Shown: in pieces, positions 15,395 through 24,700 of the stretch | How the letters are laid out: every line of letters starts with the position of its first letter | Numbering within the stretch: the first letter of the stretch is position 1 | Translations under genes and position numbers: made by a program | IMG/VR virus record: IMGVR_UViG_3300037549_000240 | Span: 1-26,375 of that record | Direction: 5' to 3' (one strand) | From: a virus | Length of the DNA stretch: 26,375 nt | The notes under the pieces: model-generated | What the model was told of the DNA's origin: nothing | Seen by the model: the letters and a program-made list of their open reading frames with translations, nothing else | The model's database searches: none

Positions 15395-17523
15395 CTTACG
15401 AGACGCTTCAGTATGTGGACGGTGCGGGCGCGACACAGGAGGTCGCGGTGCAGCGCCTTTCTTCGCCCGGCGCGGTGAGTCTCAAACTCATTCCCCGTTC
15501 GCACGCGCCGGGCGAGTTTCACATTTCATTGCCGCAACCGCCAGAGGTCGCGCTGACGATCCCTTTCAAGAGCCGGTGCGTCGTTTGGGCCTGTCGCACA
15601 TCGGCGAGTGGCGCGAACAATTCCTTCAGCGGCGGAACGAAGATTTTTCAGGGCCGGCGCACGGACAATTCCGGCGAGGCGAGCCGCAGCCGTGTGAACA
15701 CGAACATCGTGCTGTCGGACGCGCTGTGGGATTTGCAGAAGATCACCTATCAAATCACCTGGCAGTTGATCACCGGCGGCACTTTGACGAGTCCGACCTA
15801 TTCGACGTTCTATTTTCCCGACGTGATTTTGTTCCAGGCCGCGCCAGCCACGACGTATTCGCCAGCAGCCGTCAACGGCACCATCACGACATGGCAGCAA
15901 ATCCAGGCCATCATTGATTACGCGAAAAATTATGCGACCGGCGACAACGCGGTGCAGTTGCAGCTCGCCGGCAGCGGCACCCTGACTGCCGGCGTTTGGT
16001 CGGCTGGCACCGGCGCGGAGTTCACGCCCTGCTACGTCAACTGGTATCCGATCCGCTCCATGAAATGCCTGGCGGCGCTCACGTTCTGTATGCGTCCGCA
16101 TCCCGGTGTCTTCACGGAGATTGATTACACCACGACGCCGCCGACGCTGCACTTCCGCGACCGCGCGCACATGACGGCGCTCACGCTGCCTTACAAATCC
16201 ACCGATGCCAACGGCATCACGCACGTCGCGACAAACATCCAGCCATTGAACGAACTCGTGCCGGATCGTGTGGCCATCTTTTACAAGATCAATGGCACGT
16301 TCAAAGGCCAGCCGGTCGTGAGCTATGGCAGCGACATTTATCCAGTCGGGGCCGGGCCTAGTTTGTTGAGCCAGGAATTCTCGGTGGACGTGACAGGAGC
16401 CGCGCGCCAGGAAACGATTTACAATTTCCGCAGTTCGGCCTTCGATCCGACCGACCTGGATTTGTGGCGGCTGAAGGTGCCGGCACTGAAGCAAATGGCC
16501 GATGGCGGGCAAGTCGCCAACGACGGAGATCCGGGCGCGCTCGCCTTCGTGGACAGTGCCGTGAACGGCGGCACCGGACATCCGAAGTGCATCACGGTTG
16601 AAGATGAGAACGGCGACGCCATTGATCTCTCGACGTATCAATACATCACCGACGATGATGTGTTCGCCTGGATGAAGTTGTCCGGCGGCGGTTCGGCCTC
16701 CGTGGTGAAGGCCACGGTGAAAGCGTTCTTCACCTACAATAAGATCACGACGATCTCGGCTGAAGAGTTCACGGATTCGTTCAAGGAACACGTCCATCAC
16801 TTCCGAGTCACGCTCACCAACGCGCCGACCGATGAATATATTTTGAAGCAAGTGCTCAACACGGGCGAATCCATCCCGTCGAATCTGGCGCAACGCATCT
16901 ACACCGAGCTTCAGGACTTGCAATGGAAACTTCAGCATCAGGTCTGGCAGATTGGCGCGGATGGCAGCACGGTGCCGACGCTGGTGAAGCCAGGCAAACA
17001 TAAAATCAATTTGCTCGGCGGTTTGTCGGATTGGGAAACGATGAATGCGGTGCCGGAAAATATCTCCATCGAATTTCTCCGCACCGGCGATGGCCGTCTC
17101 TACGCCGCGCACACGATCAACTGCGGCCCGGTCAACCATCTTGAGCCTGGCTACCTGATCCAGCTTTGGAGTCTGTTCACGAATCGTGACCTCGCGCGCA
17201 TTGATGCGCAGCAACGCTTGAACGGTCGCACGGCCAGCTCGCAGGTGGATTTGTCCAACACCTCGGCCCGCGAGAATTCCACCGCTGCCGAGTCGGTGCC
17301 GATCACCACGAATCACGTTTACATCGCTGCCGGCGTTCTCGCCGGCCAGGTCGTGAACGATGCGAAGAAAATCGCCGACATCCTCGCCGCGACGACGCCG
17401 ACCACGGTGGACACCGATCATCCGCCAAAAAAAATGGAGCCGAAAGAGACGGCGATGTATGACCAGAACTGCAACCTGGTCTATTGCATCCTTCAGCGCG
17501 GCGGCGCTTACACCAAACCGTAA
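15391..17523 (+). CDS. Tail-tip / baseplate hub-like protein
   Basis: This 710-residue protein directly follows the tape measure, the usual place of distal-tail and tail-tip proteins. Its first part is beta-rich ('IPFKSRCVVWACRTSASG', 'GGTKIFQGRRTDNSGEASRS', 'ALWDLQKITYQITWQ'), reminiscent of the hub barrel of gp27/gpD-type proteins in which 'iF.Gr..d' is followed by a helix. A middle region reads 'TTPPTLHFRDRAHMTALTLP' and 'VPDRVAIFYKING'. The C-terminal third includes 'LRTGDGRLYAAHTINCGPVN'. The ORF ends TAA overlapping the next ATG (TAATG). I see no catalytic peptidoglycan-hydrolase motif. The hub role is inferred from position and fold pattern. Confidence 0.6.
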   Translation: MTYETLQYVDGAGATQEVAVQRLSSPGAVSLKLIPRSHAPGEFHISLPQPPEVALTIPFKSRCVVWACRTSASGANNSFSGGTKIFQGRRTDNSGEASRSRVNTNIVLSDALWDLQKITYQITWQLITGGTLTSPTYSTFYFPDVILFQAAPATTYSPAAVNGTITTWQQIQAIIDYAKNYATGDNAVQLQLAGSGTLTAGVWSAGTGAEFTPCYVNWYPIRSMKCLAALTFCMRPHPGVFTEIDYTTTPPTLHFRDRAHMTALTLPYKSTDANGITHVATNIQPLNELVPDRVAIFYKINGTFKGQPVVSYGSDIYPVGAGPSLLSQEFSVDVTGAARQETIYNFRSSAFDPTDLDLWRLKVPALKQMADGGQVANDGDPGALAFVDSAVNGGTGHPKCITVEDENGDAIDLSTYQYITDDDVFAWMKLSGGGSASVVKATVKAFFTYNKITTISAEEFTDSFKEHVHHFRVTLTNAPTDEYILKQVLNTGESIPSNLAQRIYTELQDLQWKLQHQVWQIGADGSTVPTLVKPGKHKINLLGGLSDWETMNAVPENISIEFLRTGDGRLYAAHTINCGPVNHLEPGYLIQLWSLFTNRDLARIDAQQRLNGRTASSQVDLSNTSARENSTAAESVPITTNHVYIAAGVLAGQVVNDAKKIADILAATTPTTVDTDHPPKKMEPKETAMYDQNCNLVYCILQRGGAYTKP

Positions 17524-20500
17524 TGGAAACCAAAGTCGGCATTCCGTATCGCGCGCCGTGCGGCGGTTGGATCAACCCGCCGCTGATTCACTTCGCACCG
17601 CTTTACCGGCACGTCCATCCTTCCGACTTCGGCATTGACCGCTATGTGAATGTGACGGTCGTGCCGAATTACGATGCCGGCACTGGCGGCAATATCGCGG
17701 CCTACGAACGTTACGCGGTGGACGCGTCGGGGCCGTCTTCGTGCGAGGCACATTACGACTGCGGCACCGGCCCGATTCCCTGTGGTGGTTGGATCGGCGT
17801 GGACGCAAACCTTCCGACGTTTCAATACTCGCTCGTCGTCGGCCAGGTGAACGAAGCACCGCAATCATTCAATCACGATGGCACGGTGAACTTCGCCGTC
17901 TGCTACAAGAGCGGTTTTAAGAACGTGGCCGCTCGGCGGCAGTGGCACGGAATGTTTGGTTTCCTTGATGCCGATGGACGCGGGTGCAATGACACAACGC
18001 TGACTTGCGATGATGATTCCACCATCACATACCGCAGTTACCAGGCCGCGCCTTCGCAGACTAAATACTTGAACCTTTCGTGGGATTGCAAGGCGGTGAT
18101 GTATGACAATAACGAAGAAGGGATGGCACAAAATTTGAGCTTGGTGACTGAAACGCTCAAAGGCAATTGCTCGGTCAATCCAACGAGTGGAGAAATCACA
18201 GTCAGCGGCATCGTCACGACATGCGAACGGCCACTTTACCAGAATAACGACAGCGGCGGCGCAGACTATGTTTGCACGGGCCATCCGACGATCCGGGCAA
18301 GCACCTATGCGAACATCGCCGCGATGATTGCCTGCGGGTTCGACATCCCGGCGTTCTATCAAGAGTTTTTGGACTTTCAGGCTGGCACTGGTGTCGGCGT
18401 GACTTGCACGCGAAGCATCACGAACACGAAGCACGAAATTCATTTCTATTGGGATTATACGCCGCCGGGAAGTTCGACGAGCTATCGCATCCAGTCGTTT
18501 GAATGCACGGTGGAATTGGGCGGTGCAAATCCGGCAAGCGACATTTACGCAGACCTGAAGGGATTGCTCGGATATTTCCCGCTGAATGATGACCACCTGT
18601 ATCCGTGGCGCACCGACGGATTCCTTCAAGTCGCTCCGCTCATCACGCGCAACGAGAAAGGCTCGACTGCGCCGATGACAGTTTTTACTCCCACGGTGGA
18701 CGACATGCGTTCGCCGATTACGGACACAAACAACAACGCGCCGTTCACAACGCCGGAAACCCCGCCGCCGTTTGGATGGACATATAGTCCGACGAACAAT
18801 GGCGTAGCCATCAATGACGCAAACGGCCATGCCCCACACAGCAAGGCCGGCGATTGCACTGGCGGAACAATTGTCCCTGGGTCTGGTGGGGCGCAAGATG
18901 TAGATTGGATTCCGACTTACGACACGACTCCGGTCGCATGGTCTGCAACCTACGATCAGATGGACTGGTTTGATTCGTCAGTTTGGTATTGGCGCTGGCC
19001 GGCTGGTTACGACTCGTCAAACCACGCGGCTAGTTCGCTTGTGCAGATGATTGACGGCGCGGTGCAGGGAGCGCCGAAGCCGGCTGGCTACCAGAATTAT
19101 TTCCGGTTCGATTTCGTTGACTGGCACGCGTGCTGTTACGACGATGGTCTCGGTGTGCATCAGATGGATTGGTATGAATATGGTTACGGTATGTGGCTTG
19201 ATACCTACATCGCGGCCTCTGGCGCGCAGTTGCCGCGCAATGCAACGCAGTGGACGAACAACTATGCGGTGATCAATAAACCGCCGGGCGCGTCGCTGAT
19301 GTATGCCGACCCGACGAATCCGTTTCACGGCGGCTGTCCTTACGAAGGCATCGCCGGCGACGGTGGTGGATTGTGGGGTTACAAATACGCGGAGATCGGC
19401 GAGCGTTGGAATTCGGAGAATTTCGGCCAGCCCGCCGGCAAGATGCGTTTCGATTATGACGAGACCCAAGTTTACGGAATTGCTTCGCTCGCCGGCAGCG
19501 GCACCGGCGCGACGTTCACGAGCCAGGACTATCAGGGCAACGACGTGACGATTCCGAGCAGCGCCGGCGTTTGGGGCGGTTCTGCGGTCGGCGGTTTCTA
19601 CAACATCAGCGTGAGCGGTTCGCTCGTGACGCTCGGCACGAAGGTTTATGATCTCCCGACCGGATGGACATCGAAGAGCGGTGATGACGCGACGTGCTTT
19701 GGAAAATTGCGCTGGCCGTCTGCACCGGGAATCATGGGCCGCGCTGAAGCGACTGCCGACGTGCCGCCGGCCTACGCGGCTGGCACGACCTATTCCAAGT
19801 TTCAGCCGGTGATCAGCGCCGGCATCAGTTACTACTCGCTGCAAGATGCGAACACTGGCCACACGCCGGCAGCGAGTCCGACATGGTGGGCCGCTGGTTC
19901 GGTGATTCTGCTCGACTCGAAGTATTGCGTGGACGGCGACAAGGTGAATCTCTACACGCTGACAATGGGCGCGGTCGCGACGAACGTCGCAATGACTAAA
20001 GTGTTCGACACGGCCATCGCCGTCGCCCTCGACTACTCCGTGATCCCGGACGTGAAATGGGTGACGCCCTACAAGCTCAACGACGGCACGACGGACGGCG
20101 GCAAATACTATTTTGCGGACGATTATCCGAAGGGAGATTTTGTCACATTGCAATGGTTGTTTGATCGTCGCACGAACGGCGAGAACGGGCGGCTCACTGG
20201 AGTCCTGGATTGCAGCGGCGCACAAGTCACGGTGCCGGCGACGAATAACGGCTTCGCATCTTTCAGCCAGACGCCGGCATGTTTACCCTTCACGCCCTGT
20301 TGCCCGGCGGTCGTGTGTTTCTCGCCCAATGGTGAGACGTGGCCGAACGGCGTGACTTACGATTTTCCTGACACGTTTGAACTCGACGAAAGATACGGCT
20401 CACGCTGGCAGGGTCATGTTCAAATCACGATGACGGATTTGTTCTGGCAGACGCCGCACATTCCGACCGGAATTTTGGCGCCGGATTCACCCGATACGAT

Positions 20501-20882
20501 CCGGTGGACGATGGACGACGGCAACTGCAACGAGGACACCGAAGAGATGACTGAAGGCGGCGCGACCATCTTCATCAAATACTATCCGCACGCGCCGCAA
20601 GTCGAGGCGCGGACTTCGCTGCCGGGCAATTACGGCCCGGCACAGAATGAGACCGCGCCGGCCTTGCCGAGTGGCGTCACAATCGGATGGTTGTCGCCTG
20701 TGGATCACACCGGCGACGGCGTCGCTTATCCGCCGGGTGAGATTGGTTTTCTGGACTCCGGTTTGCCTGCCGGCATTGATACGCCCTGGGCGCTTCGTTT
20801 GCGGCTCTGCCTGGCCATAGCGGACGCGAGCGAATGCCGCTTCAAAGACGACTACAAACAGCAGGTCAACGGCTGCCAATGA
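17523..20882 (+). CDS. Large Cys-rich tail fibre / receptor-binding candidate with CBM5/12-like module
   Basis: At 1119 residues this is the largest phage protein here. It has about 29 Cys and many Trp and Tyr, which is unusual for a cytoplasmically assembled protein. A carbohydrate-binding-like module at about residues 745-790 reads 'PAYAAGTTYSKFQPVISAGI' followed by 'SYYSLQDANTGHTPAASPTW', matching the CBM5/12 pattern 'Y..G..V...g..Y......n.g..P..sp.W'. The motif CGGWI occurs twice near the N-terminus (about residues 13 and 88). 'CCPAVVCF' lies near the C-terminal third. Together with its position as the penultimate tail gene this suggests a central fibre or receptor-binding protein for a sugar-rich surface. 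ATG 17523 overlaps the previous stop; the frame upstream is a shadow. Confidence 0.7.
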   Translation: METKVGIPYRAPCGGWINPPLIHFAPLYRHVHPSDFGIDRYVNVTVVPNYDAGTGGNIAAYERYAVDASGPSSCEAHYDCGTGPIPCGGWIGVDANLPTFQYSLVVGQVNEAPQSFNHDGTVNFAVCYKSGFKNVAARRQWHGMFGFLDADGRGCNDTTLTCDDDSTITYRSYQAAPSQTKYLNLSWDCKAVMYDNNEEGMAQNLSLVTETLKGNCSVNPTSGEITVSGIVTTCERPLYQNNDSGGADYVCTGHPTIRASTYANIAAMIACGFDIPAFYQEFLDFQAGTGVGVTCTRSITNTKHEIHFYWDYTPPGSSTSYRIQSFECTVELGGANPASDIYADLKGLLGYFPLNDDHLYPWRTDGFLQVAPLITRNEKGSTAPMTVFTPTVDDMRSPITDTNNNAPFTTPETPPPFGWTYSPTNNGVAINDANGHAPHSKAGDCTGGTIVPGSGGAQDVDWIPTYDTTPVAWSATYDQMDWFDSSVWYWRWPAGYDSSNHAASSLVQMIDGAVQGAPKPAGYQNYFRFDFVDWHACCYDDGLGVHQMDWYEYGYGMWLDTYIAASGAQLPRNATQWTNNYAVINKPPGASLMYADPTNPFHGGCPYEGIAGDGGGLWGYKYAEIGERWNSENFGQPAGKMRFDYDETQVYGIASLAGSGTGATFTSQDYQGNDVTIPSSAGVWGGSAVGGFYNISVSGSLVTLGTKVYDLPTGWTSKSGDDATCFGKLRWPSAPGIMGRAEATADVPPAYAAGTTYSKFQPVISAGISYYSLQDANTGHTPAASPTWWAAGSVILLDSKYCVDGDKVNLYTLTMGAVATNVAMTKVFDTAIAVALDYSVIPDVKWVTPYKLNDGTTDGGKYYFADDYPKGDFVTLQWLFDRRTNGENGRLTGVLDCSGAQVTVPATNNGFASFSQTPACLPFTPCCPAVVCFSPNGETWPNGVTYDFPDTFELDERYGSRWQGHVQITMTDLFWQTPHIPTGILAPDSPDTIRWTMDDGNCNEDTEEMTEGGATIFIKYYPHAPQVEARTSLPGNYGPAQNETAPALPSGVTIGWLSPVDHTGDGVAYPPGEIGFLDSGLPAGIDTPWALRLRLCLAIADASECRFKDDYKQQVNGCQ

Positions 20883-21199
20883 TGCACAGCGTCTTTCTAC
20901 CCGCTCGGCAGAGCAATCGGATCAGTCCGGCCCGGCAACCGGCGCCGCCGCCGTCCACGTTGCCCCAGGTGAAGCCGGTGAAGGAATGGCCACTGCTAAT
21001 CAAATTGATTGCCCGGCATCGCCAGGCGGGCGATACTGGCGCTGGCGATACCCTAGAGCGACTGCTGAAGAAAGTTGGTGCAGATCGGGCCGCGAAAGCC
21101 TGGGAGCGGATGGCCGGACGGCCCTGCCGGTGTGTGGATCGGAAGGCGTGGTTGAACGGAAGATACCCTTACGAGGGGTTAAATGGCCCGCTGGTCTGA
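20879..21199 (+). CDS. Last phage gene: 106-residue CxC protein
   Basis: The start at ATG 20879 overlaps the previous stop (ATGATG; 20882 is an equal alternative). The first 45 residues are Pro-rich. The C-terminal half has 'LLKKVGADRAAKAWERMAGR' followed by 'PCRCVDRKAWLNGRYPYEG'. This ending resembles a small widespread phage-associated motif of the form 'GC.CakRke.LN...Py' found at the end of short tail-region proteins of unknown function. The open frame starting at 20834 would overlap the fibre gene by 49 bp. It is the last gene before the phage end. Function unknown. Confidence 0.65.
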   Translation: MMHSVFLPARQSNRISPARQPAPPPSTLPQVKPVKEWPLLIKLIARHRQAGDTGAGDTLERLLKKVGADRAAKAWERMAGRPCRCVDRKAWLNGRYPYEGLNGPLV

Positions 21200-21200
21200 C

Positions 21201-21218
21201 CTTAAAGGAGTCTTTAAG
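21201..21218 (+). terminator. Short hairpin after the last phage gene
   Basis: CTTAAAG at 21201-21207 pairs with CTTTAAG at 21212-21218 across a 4-base loop, starting 2 bp after the last phage stop codon. The stem is AT-rich and no T-run follows directly, so terminator function is only a possibility. Confidence 0.25.
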
Positions 21219-21272
21219 ACGCGTCCTGGGGCATTTTATAGCGTCGGTTTTTACCCGTTGGAACCCCCACAC

Positions 21273-21305
21273 CTTGTGAAACCATTTCAATGGCTTGTGA
21301 AACCA
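21273..21305 (-). repeat. Two 12-bp direct repeats at the phage right end, putative transposase sites
   Basis: CTTGTGAAACCA occurs at 21273-21284 and again at 21294-21305, exactly 21 bp apart (two helical turns). Read inward from the phage end it is TGGTTTCACAAG. The GTTTCAC core is shared with the MuA binding consensus, which from memory begins YGTTTCAY. Tandem 21-22 bp spacing at the right end is also how Mu arranges R1 and R2. Confidence 0.75.
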
Positions 21306-21312
21306 GCCGCGC

Positions 21313-21324
21313 TTTTACAGTGGC
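21313..21324 (-). other. Right terminus of the prophage and likely 5-bp target duplication
   Basis: The phage appears to end at 21319: the sequence read inward begins TGTAAAAG, with the 5'-TG typical of Mu-family ends. The next five bases, GTGGC at 21320-21324, are the expected target duplication and fit the Mu target preference N-Y-(G/C)-R-N. The second copy would lie at the left end, outside the window. The exact base is inferred from the break in the host reading frame plus the TG rule. Confidence 0.65.
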
Positions 21325-21549
21325 GTTGGCCGAGGTGCCGATGGCGCCAAACACCGCCGTGTCCCCCGGGCCGGGATTGCCGGTGGCGGGAGTCCAGTCG
21401 GCGTTCACATTCCAATAGTTCGCGCCGGGCGTGGCGACATTCCACAAGTAGGTTGCGGCCCGGCTTGATTGCGCCGCGCCAGCCAGAGTCAAGGCGACGA
21501 TGACGAGTAAGTTTGCCAGCGGATTGGATTGATGCGAAGTGGTTCTCAT
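21320..21549 (-). pseudogene. Host gene for a secreted beta-repeat protein, interrupted by the prophage
   Basis: The minus-strand frame from ATG 21549 encodes a signal peptide ('NPLANLLVIVALTLAGAAQS', cleavage probably after SRA). The mature start follows: 'TYLWNVATPGANYWNVNADW', then 'TPATGNPGPGDTAVFGAIGT' and 'SANATV'. This is the first repeat of autotransporter-type (PATR-like) exoproteins common in Verrucomicrobiota. After about 77 residues the frame runs into the phage terminus and ends at 21214 with 35 unrelated residues. Full-length relatives are normally many hundreds of residues, so the rest should lie beyond the phage's left end. The same motif pattern (W-N...GAN.W...W.P...D...F..A) occurs inside the neighbouring 1533-residue protein. 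Confidence 0.75.
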
Positions 21550-21712
21550 AAGTATTTTTGGCACACGATCAAGCAACGACCTATGAATGGTTGTCGTTGT
21601 CGAAACGGGGCTGATTGAAACCTTACACCCCAGCGGAACTGCCACAAGCTTAAAAAATACCGTTAAAAAAAATTTGGCCGCAGAAATGACTTTGCATCTT
21701 AAAACCAAAGCG
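21550..21712. other. Intergenic spacer between the two host exoprotein genes
   Basis: No gene is visible. The spacer is clearly more AT-rich than its surroundings, with A-runs on the + strand near 21653-21674. These read as T-runs on the minus strand after the large exoprotein gene and could aid termination, but I found no convincing stem before them. Promoter elements for the interrupted gene are not clear. Confidence 0.4.
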
Positions 21713-24700
21713 TCACTCCATTTGAATCCGAAAAAATTGCTGGAGCGAAGTGGCCTTGACGCCATTGGTGAATTGGAAACCACCGGTGCCATCAAACCGA
21801 TTGGTCGCCGTCACTGCCCAAACGGCCGGCGGTGACAGGTTCGTCGTGGTCTGGACGAAATACGGCCAGCCCGGCACGCCGTTGCTGCCGGAGAAAATCA
21901 AATTTGTGCCGTTCAACTTGACCGCGCCGAACAGCGGCGGCGTCGCGGGCTGCGAAACAAAAACCAAGTCCACTGAAGTGTTCGCGACATTGTTGGAGAG
22001 ATACGCGCTGAAGCCGCCGCCGGAAACGGGCGTGGCCAGAATGAAATTGAAGCCCGCGCCGCCGATGGCGCCGGCATAGTCAATCAGCGGAATCTGGGTC
22101 GGCGTGGAAACGGCCGGCAACGAAATGACGCTGATGAGATTTGAACTGCCGCCGGTCACGAGGCTGGTGGCAACCAGATTGTTCGCGGTCACATCCGCAG
22201 AAAATTGGAGCGACGCGTTGGTCAGCGCCACCTTGCCAACCGGCGCGCCGGGAGCACCGACGGAACCGGTCACGCCCAGCACGCCGCCGTTCACCGTAAT
22301 GGTCGAGGTGCCGCCGCCCGCAAGAATATCGCCGTCGCCCGCGACCGTGCCGCCGCTGATGTTGAGCGTGGCGACCGGCAGCGTGCCGCCGCCGGTGTAA
22401 TGCGCCAGCCGCAGCATTGAATTCACCAGCAGCGTCGCCGTGCCGTTCACATTCACCGTGCCGGTGACCACACCGGCGGCAGTGGTTGCGTTTTGATAAC
22501 CGGCTTCCAGCGTGTTCACGTCGAACGTGCCGGATTTCAAAGTCAAAGTTCCGGTGGCCGTGCCGCTGCCGCTGCCGGTCTGGCCTTTGCCGACGAACAC
22601 CGTGTCCGCCAGCGCGTCCACCATGCCGCCGCTGAAATCTGCCGTTCCGACCGTCGTGCTGCCGCTGGCGCTTTGCACGGAAAAATCACCGATGTTGAAC
22701 TGCGATACGCGATCCGGGCCAAAGCCGCGCAGGACAAGCTGCGGCGCGGATTCCGTGAACGCGGGATTGAACGCCAGCGTCGCCGTGCATTTCTGCCCGC
22801 CAACGGTGATGGTGTCCGCGTAAATTGCATTGGCGAGGCCCAGATAAATCTGGCTCGCGCTGCCGCCGTTGGAATAACAGTCGCCCTCGTCAATGCCCGG
22901 CGTGCCCGCAGCGAAAAGATTATTCGTCCGCGCCAAATACACGGTGCCGACCGGTCGGTTCACTGATCCAAACACACCCACCAACATCTGATTCACGTCT
23001 GCCAAAAAATTTCCCAAGCCGGACAAATCCAGCGTCGCGCGCTGCGAACCGCCGTTGGTGCTGCCCTGGCGCACAATCAAATCCGCGCTTTCATTGACCA
23101 GGTTCAGCGAGCCATTCAAGCCGGTGACTGTCGCAAAAACCGTTTGCGCGCTGCCGTTGTCCGTTTCCGTGCCGACGGTGATACCGTTTGCGCCGGACAA
23201 ATTCAGCGACTGGCCGTCGGCGATGCGGATCGTGTGGTTGCCGTTGGTGTTGCCGATTTGCAGCGACGCGAGGTTGCCGCCGAAATTCGCGTCCACGACG
23301 CTGTTCACATTGGAAACCGCCACGCCGGCCGCACCGGCGTCGAAAAATTTTACGTCATCCAAAAACTCCGGCGACTCCTTGGGCAACCAGTTGTTGGTCG
23401 TTGACCAGTTGTTCGCGCCCGCGCCAGGACCGTTCCACACAATCTTCGCCGCCGCATGGCTCGAAACCGTGAGCGTGAAATTGTCGCTGGCCGTGAGGCC
23501 GCTCGAATCGGTCACGGTCACGGTGATGATGGCGACGCCGGTTTGATTTGCCAGCGGCGTGATGGTGACAGTCCGGCTCGTGCCGCTGCCGCCGAATACG
23601 ATGTTTGCATTCGGCACAAGGCTCGGATTTGAAGAAGCACCGCTGACTGTGAGCGTAACAATTGAAGCGCCGCCAATCGTGAATGGAATCGGCCCGGTCG
23701 TCGTGTTCGGCGCAATCGTCAAATTGCCGAGGCTGGAAATGGTCGGTCCCGCACCGAGCAGCGACAGCACGAGCTGCGGCTGAATGGCTGCGTTCGCGTT
23801 TTCGCCCGAAGCGTAGCTGACGCTGTTCGTGCCGATGGAAAACAATTCCAGAGAAAGCTGCCGGTCATTTTGCAGCGCGTCCAAAACCTGTGGCGTCACG
23901 TCAAAGGAAACCGTTCCGTTGGTTGACGGAATCCACGTCGCGAACCGCTCGCCGCCGCCGGGCTGGTTGTTCCAAGTGACGCCGGTTTCCGTCCAGGTGT
24001 TTGCATTTGCGACGGCGACACCTTGTTCAATGCCATTCGCGCCAACACTGATCGGAGTAAGCGTGACGCGCGCCTGCGAAATTTTTCCCGACACGCCGCT
24101 CAAGTCCCACCGCAGATAAGCCTGCTGCTGGTTGTTGGTGGAAGAACTTTGCTGCACGATCAGATTGGTCGCGGTGCCGAAATTGTTTGCCGCATTGGTG
24201 CCGCCGCGCACGGTGGCGTCGGCCACGGGCGTGAGCGAAGTTGTCGTGGCGGCGACGTTCGGCGCGACTTGTAATTCGAGCATTGCCCAGTCAATGCCGA
24301 GGTCGCCTTGCGCCGCGACATTCAACTGGCCGTTGGTGAGCAGCGTGAGCTGGTTCGCCAAATCCAGAACGCGAACGGTCGTGTTGGTGCCGGTGCCAAC
24401 TGGCAACCAGCCAAGATTCGAAAACGTAAAACTGTTCGTGGTGCTGCCGAGATAGAGCACGTCGCCGCTGGCGGAATTGGTCGCGCGCATCGCCAGCGAA
24501 AAGGTGGCCGCGACCACGTGTTCGTTCGCGGCGAGCGTGAAGTTGAAGGTGAACGGAATCCAGTGATTGTTCGTCACCACGTCGAAAGCATCGAGCGACT
24601 GGCCCGACGCAACGGATTTCACGGCGTTGCTCCAAGTCGTGTCCAAAAAGATTTTTTCGCCGCCGGGAACATTGTTGCTGAAGGCGTCAATATCGCCGAG

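Larger units (their letters stand above)
1..21319 (+). mobile_element. Mu-like transposable prophage, late structural half and right end
   Basis: An uninterrupted series of same-strand phage morphogenesis genes runs from the left edge to 21199 and is followed by a transposon-like terminus. The packaging genes follow Mu order (gp26-, gp27-, gp28-like proteins, portal, Mu F domain). The protease and capsid are of HK97 type, and a tape measure without any recognisable sheath points to a siphovirus tail. Two direct 12-bp repeats 21 bp apart and a terminal 5'-TG (read inward) mark the right end. Just beyond it a host gene is cut off. Transposase A and B, repressor and lysis genes are not in the window and are expected to its left. 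The phage class is inferred from gene order plus the end structure, not from a visible transposase. Confidence 0.82.

Noticed and set aside
21253-21268. Possible third transposase site (GGTTCCAAC read inward)
   Set aside because: Imperfect match to TGGTTTCACAAG and 18 bp rather than 21 bp from the second copy.
22104-22823. Pro/Val-rich + strand open frames opposite the exoprotein gene
   Set aside because: Antisense shadows of repetitive Gly/Thr/Asn codons; no start signals or family features.
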